DNA of 35,531 nucleotides from Gammaproteobacteria bacterium. GTDB taxonomy: Bacteria > Pseudomonadota > Gammaproteobacteria > Pseudomonadales > Azotimanducaceae. Below the pieces are notes generated by a model that was not told where the DNA came from, did no database searches, and saw nothing but the letters and a program-made list of their open reading frames with translations. Shown here one piece after another: positions 8,436 to 17,432 of the stretch (the first letter of the stretch is position 1; every line of letters starts with the position of its first letter). Where the stretch lies: positions 1-35,531 of the forward strand of contig JASJXV010000018.1 of the NCBI GenBank assembly GCA_030123805.1. The letters run 5' to 3'. The translations under genes were made by a program, and so were the position numbers.

Positions 8436-9436
8436 CCATTGGGATTGTCCTGCTGCCAACGCCATGCATCTCTACAGAAGTCCTCTATCCCCAGATTAGC
8501 CTGCCAGCCAAGTTCAGACATTGCCAGACCCGGATCGGTATAGCTAGCATCGATATCTCCGGGTCTTCGCGGACCTATCGTGTAGGGTATTGCAATGTTA
8601 TTAGCTCGTTCGAACGAACCAAGCATGTCCATCACCGAGTAACCATTCCCGGTACCGAGATTATAAATCACCAAACCGGGATGAGAATCAAGTTTCTCGA
8701 TTGCGGAAATGTGGCCTTTGGCAAGATCGACTACGTGTACATAATCGCGTATGCAGGTACCATCGTGGGTCGCATAGTCGTTACCGTAAACAGTCAGCTG
8801 TTTGAGTTTTCCTATCGCGACCTGAGAAATATAAGGTAAAAGGTTATTCGGGATGCCACTGGGATCTTCACCAATCCTGCCGCTCGCATGAGCACCAACA
8901 GGATTAAAGTAGCGCAAAGAGATTATGTTCCAGGCGTTGTCTGAATCATGCAGGTCTCGTAGAATCTCTTCAATCATTATTTTTGTACGGCCGTAGGGAT
9001 TTTCCGCCGATAACGGGCAATTTTCTTTCAAAGGCAAGGAATCCGTCAGGCCATATACCGTGGCAGAGGAACTGAACACCAGATTCTTGACATTGTGTTT
9101 CGTCATCACATCAAATAGATTGACCGATCCACTAACATTATTTCGATAGTAGGCAAGAGGATTTACAATTGACTCAGCTACGGATTTAAGGCCTGCGAAG
9201 TGAATAACAGAGTCGATACTGTGGTCTGAAAACAGCTGATTCAGCTTGACTTTATCCAACAGGTCAAGCGTGTAGAACTTGATGTCATGACCAGTTATTT
9301 CCTTAACTCTGCTTAGCGACATTTCTTTGCTGTTAGACAAATTGTCAATTACAATCACTTCATGGCCTGACTCCAGAAGTTCAACACAAGCATGGCTGCC
9401 TATATATCCCGCGCCACCTGTTACCAGAATCCTCAT
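8426..9436 (-). CDS. galE: UDP-glucose 4-epimerase
   Basis: GalE interconverts UDP-glucose and UDP-galactose with tightly bound NAD, supplying galactose for surface polysaccharide. It is an extended short-chain dehydrogenase: the NAD loop is TGGAGYIGSH at the N-terminus, the catalytic serine lies in FSSSATVYG, and the catalytic pair is Y148 and K152 in YGRTK. The open frame begins at a TTG (9442), but ATG 9436 gives the standard MRILVTGGAG start and 336 residues. It lies downstream of the HAD gene on the same strand and its 3' end overlaps the family 4 relic. Confidence 0.93.
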   Translation of the reverse strand: MRILVTGGAGYIGSHACVELLESGHEVIVIDNLSNSKEMSLSRVKEITGHDIKFYTLDLLDKVKLNQLFSDHSIDSVIHFAGLKSVAESIVNPLAYYRNNVSGSVNLFDVMTKHNVKNLVFSSSATVYGLTDSLPLKENCPLSAENPYGRTKIMIEEILRDLHDSDNAWNIISLRYFNPVGAHASGRIGEDPSGIPNNLLPYISQVAIGKLKQLTVYGNDYATHDGTCIRDYVHVVDLAKGHISAIEKLDSHPGLVIYNLGTGNGYSVMDMLGSFERANNIAIPYTIGPRRPGDIDASYTDPGLAMSELGWQANLGIEDFCRDAWRWQQDNPNGYE

Positions 9437-9456
9437 TGTCAATCTATCCCGATTGT

Positions 9457-10101
9457 TTAGCGCAATGTCATGCCCAATATCTCCTCCAGTTCGCCCAGAG
9501 ACTGTTCTGATGAAAGTACTTTGATCGTTCTCATCCCTAATTCCCTGGCTGGTTTGAGATTAATGCCCAGATCATCCAGGAACACAGCATCTTCAGGTTC
9601 GATATTCAGTTCCGTGCATGCAGTCAGGTAGATGCGTGGATCAGGTTTTCTGTAGCCGACAACGCTGGACTCGACTACAACGTCAAACAGTGACATTACA
9701 TTAGCGACGTCCTCTGCCTTCTTTGTTGTTTGAGACATGCCCGGCCCTTCACCTGCACCCTTGACATTGTTAGTGAGGCATGCCGTTTTATATGAAGATG
9801 ATATTAGTTTTAGGGCCTTGACCATTTCAGGTTTAAGATCTCCTGAAAGTAATTCGATAACCTGTCGACCCGTGATCTCGTAACCCTGAGCACACGTTTC
9901 ATCAGCAAACTCTTTGTCAAATTCATCCAGGGTTACCTGGCTACTCTCAAGACGCGCCCAGGCATTCTTGTCAGGATTGGTCGCATTGACTCTCCTTATA
10001 AAGTCCTTTGGTATGTTGTGTTGTTTTTCGTATCGATTGAAAGACTCGAAAGGACTAGTAGTGAATACACCACCAAAATCCCATAGAACTGCTTTTATCA
10101 T
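9457..10101 (-). CDS. HAD-family hydrolase, ACAD10/YihX-like
   Basis: A cytoplasmic phosphatase-like protein of 214 residues. Motif I is WDFGGVFTTSPF, where the second aspartate of the usual DxD is a glycine, typical of the group that includes the HAD domain of ACAD10 and some epoxide-hydrolase-linked domains. Motif II is CLTNN, and the late motif is PEDAVFLDDLGINLKPA. The DxG variation may lower phosphatase activity or change chemistry. It lies between galE and lpxA on the same strand, with 20 and 41-base gaps, so the three may form an operon. Substrate unknown. Confidence 0.8.
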   Translation of the reverse strand: MIKAVLWDFGGVFTTSPFESFNRYEKQHNIPKDFIRRVNATNPDKNAWARLESSQVTLDEFDKEFADETCAQGYEITGRQVIELLSGDLKPEMVKALKLISSSYKTACLTNNVKGAGEGPGMSQTTKKAEDVANVMSLFDVVVESSVVGYRKPDPRIYLTACTELNIEPEDAVFLDDLGINLKPARELGMRTIKVLSSEQSLGELEEILGMTLR

Positions 10102-10142
10102 CTGATAATCTCGTATAAAAATTGAAAAAAATCAGAGGTTCT

Positions 10143-10955
10143 CTAGCTAACATTGATTTCAAATGTGGCACTCTCTGGTCTGGCGAGGCCTTTCTGAGAG
10201 GATGCTATGGCATCAATCATTAATTGTACACCCGGTACATCTTGGAATTCCAATTGAACCTGCTCTACTGCCTGTTCAAGCCGCAATTCCCTCATGAACA
10301 AGATTCTGAATGCCTTACGAACCTGGGCGATCTCTTCTTTCGAGTAGCCCGCTCTTTCCATGCCAATCTTGTTGATGATACGCATATGAGCAGGAAAACC
10401 CTCTGCTATTGTGAATGGCAAGACATCTTGTATCACTCTGCACATGCCTCCCACCATGGCAGCTTTGCCCACGTGGCAGAACTGATGGACTGCTGAAAGT
10501 CCGCCAATGTTTGCATAATCGCCAATGGTGACATGGCCACCCAGTGTTGCACTGTGACTCATTATGACATGGTTTCCTACTGTGCAATTATGTCCGACAT
10601 GTGCGTGGGCGAGGAGGGCGCAATCATCGCCGACCTGTGTTTTGGTGCCATCTTCGGTACCACTATGAATGCTGACGAATTCCCGTATTATACTGCGGTC
10701 ACCGATGTAAGTGTGTGTGACGTTACCTTTCCTGAACTTCAGATCCTGAGATTGAATGCCCAGTGTGGTAAACGGAAATATATCGCAGTCTGAACCGATG
10801 CAGGTGCATCCATCGACGACAACATGAGATCTAAGGTGGGAATTGCTGCCGATTAATACATGCGGCCCTATAGTACAAAAGGGACCGATTTTGCATCCAT
10901 CTCCAATCTGTGCGTCAGGATGCACAACCGCCAGTTTGTCGATCTCCACGCTCAT
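10143..10955 (-). CDS. lpxA: Acyl-ACP:UDP-N-acetylglucosamine O-acyltransferase, LpxA family
   Basis: LpxA adds the first 3-hydroxyacyl chain to UDP-GlcNAc in lipid A synthesis. The 270-residue protein has left-handed beta-helix hexapeptide repeats over about residues 10-190. It has the catalytic-histidine block AHAHVGHNCTVGNH (H122 matches E. coli H125), then IGGLSAVHQFC and a helical C-terminal domain. The start is ATG 10955, preceded by a G-rich ribosome site; a longer frame to 11051 lacks homology. It is outside the usual lpxD-fabZ-lpxA-lpxB cluster, so it may be a second copy with altered specificity. It has nine cysteines, unusually many. Confidence 0.85.
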   Translation of the reverse strand: MSVEIDKLAVVHPDAQIGDGCKIGPFCTIGPHVLIGSNSHLRSHVVVDGCTCIGSDCDIFPFTTLGIQSQDLKFRKGNVTHTYIGDRSIIREFVSIHSGTEDGTKTQVGDDCALLAHAHVGHNCTVGNHVIMSHSATLGGHVTIGDYANIGGLSAVHQFCHVGKAAMVGGMCRVIQDVLPFTIAEGFPAHMRIINKIGMERAGYSKEEIAQVRKAFRILFMRELRLEQAVEQVQLEFQDVPGVQLMIDAIASSQKGLARPESATFEINVS

Positions 10956-11239
10956 GTCATTTCCCCCCCGAGAATCCGTGGTAGGTACTGCACATACATT
11001 TTGTATTATATCATTCGGGCTATTGCAGTGCGATGTCGATATAGTGGTCACTGTTCTTCAATGACTGCATCATTGCGCGTTTTGACCTGTCAAAAGGTGA
11101 TCAGTTCCCTAAATCGCAACGGGTAGCAACTGTAAAGTGACTAAATACAAAATAGTCATGTTAACTGCGGGTTAGAGCTATACTAACATAGTATTTAAGT
11201 CGCAACATCACATCATCCGAGAGATAAAATTCCTGTCTG

Positions 11240-11332
11240 TGCCAATTTGTTTGGCATTTCATGTACCATGCGTAATCAATATTAAAAAGCTGCCGATTGC
11301 CATTCGAAACTATGGAGTTATCTCCATTTTTT
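11240..11332 (+). ncRNA. Candidate small RNA or fabA leader with terminator
   Basis: Two stem-loops lie in tandem on the plus strand. The first is TGCCAA-TTTGT-TTGGCA at 11240-11256. The second is ATGGAG-TTAT-CTCCAT at 11312-11327, followed by a T run to 11332, the form of a factor-independent terminator. No plus-strand gene ends upstream, so a short transcript from this spacer is implied. A TATACT box at 11179-11184 could be its -10, but no good -35 was found. It may instead be a chance structure. Confidence 0.3.
11312..11332 (+). terminator. Terminator-like hairpin with T run
   Basis: A 6-bp perfect stem (ATGGAG/CTCCAT) with a 4-base loop is followed by six T. It lies 40 bases before the putative fabA -10 box, so it would end any transcript entering from upstream rather than fabA itself. 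Confidence 0.4.
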
Positions 11333-11371
11333 GCGCGCCCCTGATGCAGTTCTTTTTTAATCGGTCAATGA

Positions 11372-11377
11372 TATAAT
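11372..11377 (+). promoter_or_regulatory. Putative fabA -10 box
   Basis: A perfect TATAAT lies about 100 bases before the fabA coding region. The -35 region (TTCTTT at 11350-11355) is poor, which would fit an activator-dependent promoter such as the FadR-controlled fabA of E. coli; no FadR site was recognised. Confidence 0.35.
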
Positions 11378-11474
11378 CCTAATCCACTGCGCTGGTGTGA
11401 ATAACTTACAATGACTTAGAAGCAGGAACGCGCGCGCGCCATTTTTCTCTTTTTCCACTGGGATCAATACCACA

Positions 11475-12017
11475 TTGAATACGTCTGCCCTGGATAGGTC
11501 ACTGATTAACAAGCATTCTTTCAATAGACAAGAATTACTGGATTGCGGCAACGGTAAGCTCTTTGGCCCGGGGAGAGCACATCTTCCAATTGGTGATATG
11601 CTGATGCTTGATCGCATATTGGAAATCAATGAAGACGGTGGTGCGCATAATAAGGGCAAGATTATTGCTGAGTTGGACATTAATCCGGATCTCTGGTTCT
11701 TTGCGTGCCACTTCGTTGGCGATCCGGTGATGCCCGGGTGTCTCGGCCTGGATGCATTGTGGCAACTGGTGGGGTTTTTCCTTGCCTGGAAAGGGTATTG
11801 GGGCGTAGGCAGAGCACTTGGGTGTAACAAGGTGTCTTTTCGCGGCCAGGTTTTACCGGATGCCAGGAAATTGACATACGACATCGACATAGCCCGCGTT
11901 CGCGGTGGTGAGACGGTTCTCGGTATTGCCAATGCCACAGTCAGTGTTGATAAAAAAGAAATATACACCGCCACTGGTATAAAAGTGGGGCTGTTTACGC
12001 ACTTGGATGATTTCTGA
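11475..12017 (+). CDS. fabA: 3-hydroxydecanoyl-ACP dehydratase/isomerase
   Basis: FabA dehydrates 3-hydroxydecanoyl-ACP and isomerises the trans-2 to cis-3 double bond, the branch point to unsaturated fatty acids under aerobic and anaerobic conditions. The active-site motif is [20 protein letters not shown], with H79 and D93 (H70 and D84 in E. coli). No ATG is available: TTG 11475 gives 180 residues, nine more than the E. coli enzyme, while CTG 11502 would match its length and lies near GGATAGG. The start is therefore uncertain. fabB follows after 9 bases, the standard fabAB operon. Confidence 0.92.
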   Translation: MNTSALDRSLINKHSFNRQELLDCGNGKLFGPGRAHLPIGDMLMLDRILEINEDGGAHNKGKIIAELDINPDLWFFACHFVGDPVMPGCLGLDALWQLVGFFLAWKGYWGVGRALGCNKVSFRGQVLPDARKLTYDIDIARVRGGETVLGIANATVSVDKKEIYTATGIKVGLFTHLDDF

Positions 12018-12026
12018 GGAATCAAT

Positions 12027-13250
12027 ATGAAACGGGTTGTGATAACAGGCATGGGTGTGGTTTCGCCGCTGGGCAATGATAAGGAAGCCGTAACGAATTC
12101 ATTATTCAATTGCAAGTCCGGAATCCGCTACCGGGAAGAATATGCGGAAATGGGATTACGCAGTCTGGTAGCCGGTAGTATTGAGAACTTGAACCATGAA
12201 GAACTGATTGATCGTAAGATTCGCAGATTCATGGGCGCAGCTGCCATGTACGCTTACATTTCCATGGCTCAGGCTATCGAAGATGCAGGTTTAACAGAGC
12301 AGGATGTCTCTAACATTCGTACAGGTATCGTTGCGGCATCTGGTGGTGCGTCCTCTTCAAACCTCGTGCAGGCGGCTGATATCTTGCGTGAGAAAGGCAT
12401 CAAGAGACTGGGGCCATATCGTGTCACACAGACCATGAGTAGTACAGTTTCAGCATGCCTTGCTTCCCCTTTTGGAATTAAAGGCGTGAATTACTCAATT
12501 ACTTCTGCTTGTTCAACCAGTGCGCATTGTATTGGTCATGCAGGAGAGCTGATTCAACTGGGTAAACAGGATATTGTCTTTGCTGGAGGCGCCGAGGAAG
12601 AACACTGGTCAATGACATCCTTATTTGATGCCATGGGTGCCCTGTCCTCCAAGTACAATGAGACACCAGCCAGGGCTTCAAGAGCATTCGACAAGGACCG
12701 GGATGGATTTGTGATAGCCGGTGGTGGCGGATTTCTGGTGGTGGAAGAGTTGGAACATGCACTTACCCGTGGTGCCAAAATATATGCCGAGTTGGCGGGA
12801 TACGCTGCTACTTCGGATGGATTTGATATGGTCGCACCTTCAGGTGAGGGTGGACAACGCGCTATGGAGATGGCGATCAGCACTATCGACAGGGAGGTTG
12901 ATTACATCAATACCCATGGAACCAGCACGCCATTGGGTGATACCAAGGAAATCGAGGCTATCTGCAGAGTTTTCGGTGATCGTTTGCCAAAAATAAATTC
13001 GACCAAATCTCTTACGGGACATTCGCTGGGATCAGCTGGCGTGCACGAAGCCATATACACCTTGTTGATGATGGCTAATGATTTTATTTGTGAATCGGCA
13101 AATATAGATAATCTGGATCCGGAGATTCCTGATGTCCCGATCGTGCGAACTCGGATCGACAACGCCGGTATCCAGTGCGCCCTATCCAACAGTTTTGGAT
13201 TTGGTGGCACTAACGCCGTGCTGGCATTTCAAAAGTATGTCGAAAAGTGA
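12027..13250 (+). CDS. fabB: 3-oxoacyl-ACP synthase I
   Basis: FabB condenses malonyl-ACP with acyl-ACP and is the enzyme that elongates the cis-3-decenoyl intermediate made by FabA. The catalytic triad is C162 ([10 protein letters not shown]), H297 ([11 protein letters not shown]) and H332 ([15 protein letters not shown]). The 407-residue length is normal. ATG 12027 follows GAGGAA at 12017-12022, and the fabA stop overlaps this ribosome site, so translation of the two is coupled. Confidence 0.95.
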   Translation: MKRVVITGMGVVSPLGNDKEAVTNSLFNCKSGIRYREEYAEMGLRSLVAGSIENLNHEELIDRKIRRFMGAAAMYAYISMAQAIEDAGLTEQDVSNIRTGIVAASGGASSSNLVQAADILREKGIKRLGPYRVTQTMSSTVSACLASPFGIKGVNYSITSACSTSAHCIGHAGELIQLGKQDIVFAGGAEEEHWSMTSLFDAMGALSSKYNETPARASRAFDKDRDGFVIAGGGGFLVVEELEHALTRGAKIYAELAGYAATSDGFDMVAPSGEGGQRAMEMAISTIDREVDYINTHGTSTPLGDTKEIEAICRVFGDRLPKINSTKSLTGHSLGSAGVHEAIYTLLMMANDFICESANIDNLDPEIPDVPIVRTRIDNAGIQCALSNSFGFGGTNAVLAFQKYVEK

Positions 13251-13337
13251 CCGGTGTCGTCCCGGTGTTGGATAAGTAACAGGCATTATAGTGGTGATAA
13301 TCCTTTGTGTTGCTACGGGTGAGCTGACGGAGACCCC

Positions 13338-13898
13338 ATGAGAAAAAATCCAATTCAGATAATCTCTCTGATGGTACTATTTGGTCAAACAGTGTGTGTC
13401 TTTGGCAGCCAAACGATACTCGGCCCAAATGACGCAACTCTCTGTTTTCATGAGAGCCAATTGAAATTTGGCCGTGATCCGAGTTCTTGCACACAAGCGC
13501 TCAGGCATGGCGATCTAACCCGTCGGGATCAGGCGGCCACCCATTCAAACAGGGGTATTATCTACTCCAGAATGGATGAGTATGAGAAAGCATTGCAGGA
13601 TCATAATCGTGCCATTGAAATAAAACCGGATTTAACGCAGGCGTACATTAATCGCGGCAATGTTTATTATCATCTCAGACGGTATGAAGAGGCACTGCTC
13701 GAATATCAACGGGCAATTGAAATGGGTAATGGTCCCCTTTATCTACCCCATTTCAACTCTGGTGTAGCTCTTCTAAAACTGAAACGGGACGACCAGGCTG
13801 TGATGGCATTTGAACGTGCGCTGGAACTTGCACCTGAATCACAGCGAGTCAAGAAGAAACTGGCACAAGCAAAAAAGATGGCGTCAGACGCTGAATAG
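13338..13898 (+). CDS. Secreted tetratricopeptide-repeat protein
   Basis: The 186-residue protein begins with a Sec-type signal peptide (MRKN, then a hydrophobic stretch to about residue 24). It then has three TPR units at roughly 68-101, 102-135 and 139-172, with typical consensus such as AYINRGNVYYHLRRYEEALLE. Two cysteines (near 41 and 52) precede the repeats and could form a disulfide in the periplasm. TPRs mediate protein binding; no enzyme domain is present. The partner is unknown. It sits alone between fabB and hemF. Confidence 0.75.
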   Translation: MRKNPIQIISLMVLFGQTVCVFGSQTILGPNDATLCFHESQLKFGRDPSSCTQALRHGDLTRRDQAATHSNRGIIYSRMDEYEKALQDHNRAIEIKPDLTQAYINRGNVYYHLRRYEEALLEYQRAIEMGNGPLYLPHFNSGVALLKLKRDDQAVMAFERALELAPESQRVKKKLAQAKKMASDAE

Positions 13899-14034
13899 TC
13901 TTTGATCTCTAGTAATCTCACCTGCTGCATCGTGACCTGGAATTCCACTGACGCCTCTACCGGGGTGCGTTCCCGAGCCACACATATATAATCCTTTCAC
14001 GGGACTTCTACAGTTGCCATGTCGAGGCTGGCAG
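13884..14034 (-). pseudogene. C-terminal relic of a phytoene-dehydrogenase-like FAD oxidoreductase (COG1233)
   Basis: On the minus strand this gap encodes SPVKGLYMCGSGTHPGRGVS followed by GIPGHDAA. This is the hallmark C-terminal block (GLYLCGAGTHPGGGVxGxPG) of COG1233 oxidoreductases, the phytoene desaturase/carotenoid isomerase relatives. The frame closes at 13884-13886, inside the 3' end of the TPR gene. Upstream it runs directly into the hemF stop, so the first 450 or so codons are gone. Only about 50 codons survive, and there is no start codon in the expected place. It is a deletion remnant. Confidence 0.7.
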
Positions 14035-14035
14035 T

Positions 14036-14944
14036 TCAGGATTTATCTTCGCTTAACCAATCTCTTGGCTTGAGAAAATAACTGTATAACTCTGCTTCCG
14101 GTGATTTCGGCTCGGGCTGCCAGTCGTATTTCCATATCGCTCTCGGAGGCATGGATGCCAGCACAGATTCAATTCGCCGCCCTGACTGGAGTCCGTATCT
14201 GGTGCCTCGATCAATTGCCAGATTGAATTCTGCATACCTGCCGCGACGATACAACTGAAAGTTCTCTTCGCGTGGACCATAAGGCGTATGTTTTCGTTTT
14301 TCCACGATTGGCAGATAGGCAGGCAAGATATGATCGCCAATGCTGCGGATGAACTGAAAACTCCGCTCGAATCCGCCCGACGTCCAGTCGTCGAAAAATA
14401 GCCCGCCTACGCCTCTGGGTTCATTCCGATGCGGTAGGAAAAAATAGTTGTCGCAATCGGTTTTGCACTGCAAATAAACATCTTCTCCAAATGGTGCACA
14501 CGCATCAGACGCTTGCTGATGCCAGTGGATCACGTCCTCTTTGAAACCGTAGTAAGGTGTGAGATCAAATCCTCCACCAAAATACCAACTGACATCTTCG
14601 ACGATAAAGAATCGCAGATTCGCATGCATAGTAGGCACATAAGGATTTCGGGGATGCACAATCACCGACAGGGCAGTTGCCTGGAATCCCTTGCCGCGCA
14701 AGTCAGGATTTCTTTCTGTAGCCGCTGGTGGAAGCTGTGCACCAATCGTATGGCTGAATTGAACTGCCGCTCTTTCCAGATGTTTACCGGCATCCATGAC
14801 TCTCGGTTGAGAGAGTCCACCGGACTCAGGATGAATCTGTTCCAGCGAAAACAGGGCATCACCGTCCGCTCTTTCCAATGCCGAGCAGATCTCTGCTTGA
14901 AGAGCAAGAAGATACGCTTTTACCGGTTCGATTTCTGCGGGCAT
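14036..14944 (-). CDS. hemF: Oxygen-dependent coproporphyrinogen III oxidase
   Basis: HemF converts coproporphyrinogen III to protoporphyrinogen IX with molecular oxygen, in haem synthesis. The 302-residue protein carries the family blocks NPYVPTMHANLRFF, FGGGFDLTPYYGF, RGVGGLFFDDW and YGLQSGRRIESVLASMPP. The frame opens at TTG 14959, but ATG 14944 is preceded by AAAGGA at a 6-base spacing and gives the usual length. It implies that the host respires oxygen at least part of the time. It stands alone, with the COG1233 relic directly downstream. Confidence 0.95.
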   Translation of the reverse strand: MPAEIEPVKAYLLALQAEICSALERADGDALFSLEQIHPESGGLSQPRVMDAGKHLERAAVQFSHTIGAQLPPAATERNPDLRGKGFQATALSVIVHPRNPYVPTMHANLRFFIVEDVSWYFGGGFDLTPYYGFKEDVIHWHQQASDACAPFGEDVYLQCKTDCDNYFFLPHRNEPRGVGGLFFDDWTSGGFERSFQFIRSIGDHILPAYLPIVEKRKHTPYGPREENFQLYRRGRYAEFNLAIDRGTRYGLQSGRRIESVLASMPPRAIWKYDWQPEPKSPEAELYSYFLKPRDWLSEDKS

Positions 14945-15112
14945 AACTGATCCTTTCAAGCGGGATAATGCAAATTACATGCTGTCTATTTCTCTTTATG
15001 GTAGCGGTTGGCATGCCAACTATCCAGATACGCTGACGTGGATAGCAAATTTGTATAGACTGTCCTGGTGAAATTATAACGATGCATGACGTTTAAACTT
15101 CAGGGGAGTTTT

Positions 15113-16324
15113 ATGGACCTCAAGTTCAGTGAAGAGGATTTTGCGTTTCAAAAAGAAGTCCGAGAGTGGATCGAGGATAATCTGCCCCCGGATATGCAGA
15201 ACCGGATTAAACAAAGTCCCAATGGTTCTGGCTCCAGGGAAGATCACGAATACTGGCAGCGGAAACTCTATGAACGCGGTTGGGCCGGTGTTAATTGGCC
15301 TAAAGAGTATGGTGGTCCAGAATTTACGCCGACGCAGCGGTATTTGTACGATCTCGAGATGGCCCGCGCCCATGTACCTCACGTCATTGCTTTTGGTCAG
15401 AATATGGTAGCACCCGTCATCATGGCGTTTGGCAACCAGGAACAAAAAGACAAATATCTACCTGATATTCTTGCCAGCAGAACATGGTGGTGTCAGGGTT
15501 ACTCAGAGCCGGGCGCGGGTTCTGATCTCGCATCGCTCAAAATGAAAGCTGATCGGGACGGTGATCACTACATTGTAACCGGTACCAAAACATGGAACAC
15601 TCACGGGCAGTGGGCGGATATGATTTTCTGCCTGGTGCGTACTTCCGACGAAGATATCCGTCAAAAAGGTATCTCCTTCCTGCTGATAGATATGCAGTCA
15701 CCCGGTATTGATGTGCAACCCATTATTACCCTGGATCAACCTCTTGAAGGCTATCAGGAAATAAACATGATTCATTTCCAGGATGTCAGGGTGCCAGTGG
15801 AAAACCGGATCGGAGAAGAGGGTAAAGGCTGGACCTACGCCAAATATTTGCTCGAGTTTGAGCGTGGTAACGCTTACTCTCATGGTCTCAAAGCGGGTTT
15901 GGGAAACCTCAAAGCTATCGCCGCGGTCGAACAAGATAACGGACGACCTCTGATGGAAGACGATACCTTCAAACGCCGGGTTGCAGAGACAGAAATAGCC
16001 ATTTCGGCCATGGAATTCACGGAATTGAGGATTTTGAGCAGTCTCTCTGCGGGTAAAAATGTCGGACCTGAATCCAGTTTACTCAAATGCCGTGGCACAG
16101 AGTTACAAATGCAACTTACCGAATTGGTGCTGGAAGCCACGGGTTATTATGCCGTACCTTTTTCTAATCCTGGACCGATCAAAGGCTTGAATATTGATCC
16201 CATTGGACCTGATTACGCTGCGCCGGCCGCACCCGGTTATTTCAATACCCGAAAGACTGCCATTTACGCTGGTTCCAATGAAGTGCAGCGTAACATTATG
16301 GCCAAGATGGTACTTGGGCTTTAA
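15113..16324 (+). CDS. Acyl-CoA dehydrogenase family protein (FadE/PimC-like)
   Basis: A 403-residue FAD flavoprotein that would desaturate the alpha-beta bond of an acyl-CoA. It has the N-terminal helical domain, the FAD block QGYSEPGAGSDLASL near 128-142, and the C-terminal IYAGSNEVQRNIMAK. The glutamate of the classic YEG motif is an alanine here (A386). A glutamate-arginine pair (E250 in LLEFERGN) lies where isovaleryl-CoA-type enzymes carry the base. This pattern is common in PimC-like and steroid-degradation enzymes. The start is ATG 15113, with GGGGAG at 15103-15108. It may work alone or as half of a heteromer. Confidence 0.88.
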   Translation: MDLKFSEEDFAFQKEVREWIEDNLPPDMQNRIKQSPNGSGSREDHEYWQRKLYERGWAGVNWPKEYGGPEFTPTQRYLYDLEMARAHVPHVIAFGQNMVAPVIMAFGNQEQKDKYLPDILASRTWWCQGYSEPGAGSDLASLKMKADRDGDHYIVTGTKTWNTHGQWADMIFCLVRTSDEDIRQKGISFLLIDMQSPGIDVQPIITLDQPLEGYQEINMIHFQDVRVPVENRIGEEGKGWTYAKYLLEFERGNAYSHGLKAGLGNLKAIAAVEQDNGRPLMEDDTFKRRVAETEIAISAMEFTELRILSSLSAGKNVGPESSLLKCRGTELQMQLTELVLEATGYYAVPFSNPGPIKGLNIDPIGPDYAAPAAPGYFNTRKTAIYAGSNEVQRNIMAKMVLGL

Positions 16325-16505
16325 CACAAATCTGCAGATCAGGTGCTGAATGATTGAGTTCGGGTTGTCTGAGCCAAACGGTCCATTACGGGAAAGTGTT
16401 ACACACTTCGCTCAGGACTCGATTCCGGTTGTACATTAACGCCATTAAGATGGGCGGGGTCAAGAGCTGTGGGTGTACCCCGCGACGATCGTTGAGAATT
16501 TGCCT

Positions 16506-17432
16506 GTGGAATACACAACTTTAGGCAGAACAGGTCTTCGGGTTTCAGTGATGGGACTCGGAGGCGGAGGCTATAGCCGTTTAGGTATGAGCCGAGATAA
16601 GAGCGAAGCTGAGTCGATCAAAATCATAACAACGGCAATAGAGGGTGGGGTTAATTTTATTGACACTGCCGAAGCGTATAAAACCGAATCCCTGATAGGG
16701 AAGGGCATACGCGGTGTTCCGCGGCATCAAGTGGTGCTTTCCAGTAAGAAAACACCAGGTTCGGGTATCGAAGCAGACGATATTGTCGCCAGTGTCGATC
16801 AGAGTCTCAAGAATCTGGGAACCGACTATATTGACGTGTATCACCTGCATGGCGTTTCTCCCGATAATTATCATCAGATCGTGGCGAAAACTGTTCCTGT
16901 GCTTGAAGCATTAAAAAAGAATGGAAAAATCCGCTTCCTGGGTATTACGGAGAGATTTGAACAGGATACTTCTCATAAGATGTTAGAGATGGCGCTGAAC
17001 GATAATCTGTTTGATGTAGTGATGGTGGGCTTCAACATGATTAACCATTCAGCAAGGAATAAGATATTCAAGCTGACCAGGGAAAAGAATGTCGGCGTGT
17101 TGGACATGTTTGCGGTGCGCAATGCATTAAGTAATCGCCAACGGTTTCAGGAGGTCTTGTCGCACCTTAAGAAAATTGGTCAAATTGATGATGCTACTCC
17201 AGATTCCTGTCTGGATTTTCTAATTGAGGAGGAGGGCGTCGGGTCAATTACAGAAGCAGCCTACAGGTTCTGTAAGTATGAGCCCGGCGTTGATGTGGTC
17301 TTATCAGGCACATCAAATATCGAGCATTTACGACACAATCTTCAAGCGTTGCAATTATCACCCCTTGGTGAATCTGCCTTGAATAGAATTCATGATATTT
17401 TTGGTCGGGTTGATTCGGTCTCAGGATCCTGA
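16506..17432 (+). CDS. Aldo/keto reductase
   Basis: An NADPH-dependent oxidoreductase of the (beta/alpha)8 aldo-keto reductase superfamily. The visible catalytic residues are the aspartate in GVNFIDTAEAY (with its tyrosine), the lysine in VVLSSKK and the histidine in DVYHLHG. The frame opens at GTG 16473, but the family nearly always starts with EYRTLGRTGL, so GTG 16506 (308 residues) is preferred. Neither has a strong ribosome site. The C-terminal helix region contains GTSNIEHLRHNL, a typical cofactor-binding loop. Its stop directly abuts the stop of the convergent FAH gene. Substrate unknown. Confidence 0.85.
   Translation: MEYTTLGRTGLRVSVMGLGGGGYSRLGMSRDKSEAESIKIITTAIEGGVNFIDTAEAYKTESLIGKGIRGVPRHQVVLSSKKTPGSGIEADDIVASVDQSLKNLGTDYIDVYHLHGVSPDNYHQIVAKTVPVLEALKKNGKIRFLGITERFEQDTSHKMLEMALNDNLFDVVMVGFNMINHSARNKIFKLTREKNVGVLDMFAVRNALSNRQRFQEVLSHLKKIGQIDDATPDSCLDFLIEEEGVGSITEAAYRFCKYEPGVDVVLSGTSNIEHLRHNLQALQLSPLGESALNRIHDIFGRVDSVSGS

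Larger units (their letters stand above)
10956..11474. other. 519-base divergent spacer between lpxA and fabA
   Basis: No convincing protein gene is seen in this stretch on either strand. It must hold the promoters for the lpxA-HAD-galE group (minus) and for fabA-fabB (plus). It contains two hairpins, a terminator-like site at 11312-11332 and a TATAAT box at 11372-11377, listed separately. A GC-alternating run CGCGCGCGCG lies near 11430-11439. Confidence 0.5.

Noticed and set aside
11357-12115. 252-codon minus-strand frame opposite fabA
   Set aside because: It is antisense to the conserved FabA active site and has low-complexity Ser/Pro composition, so it is a shadow frame.
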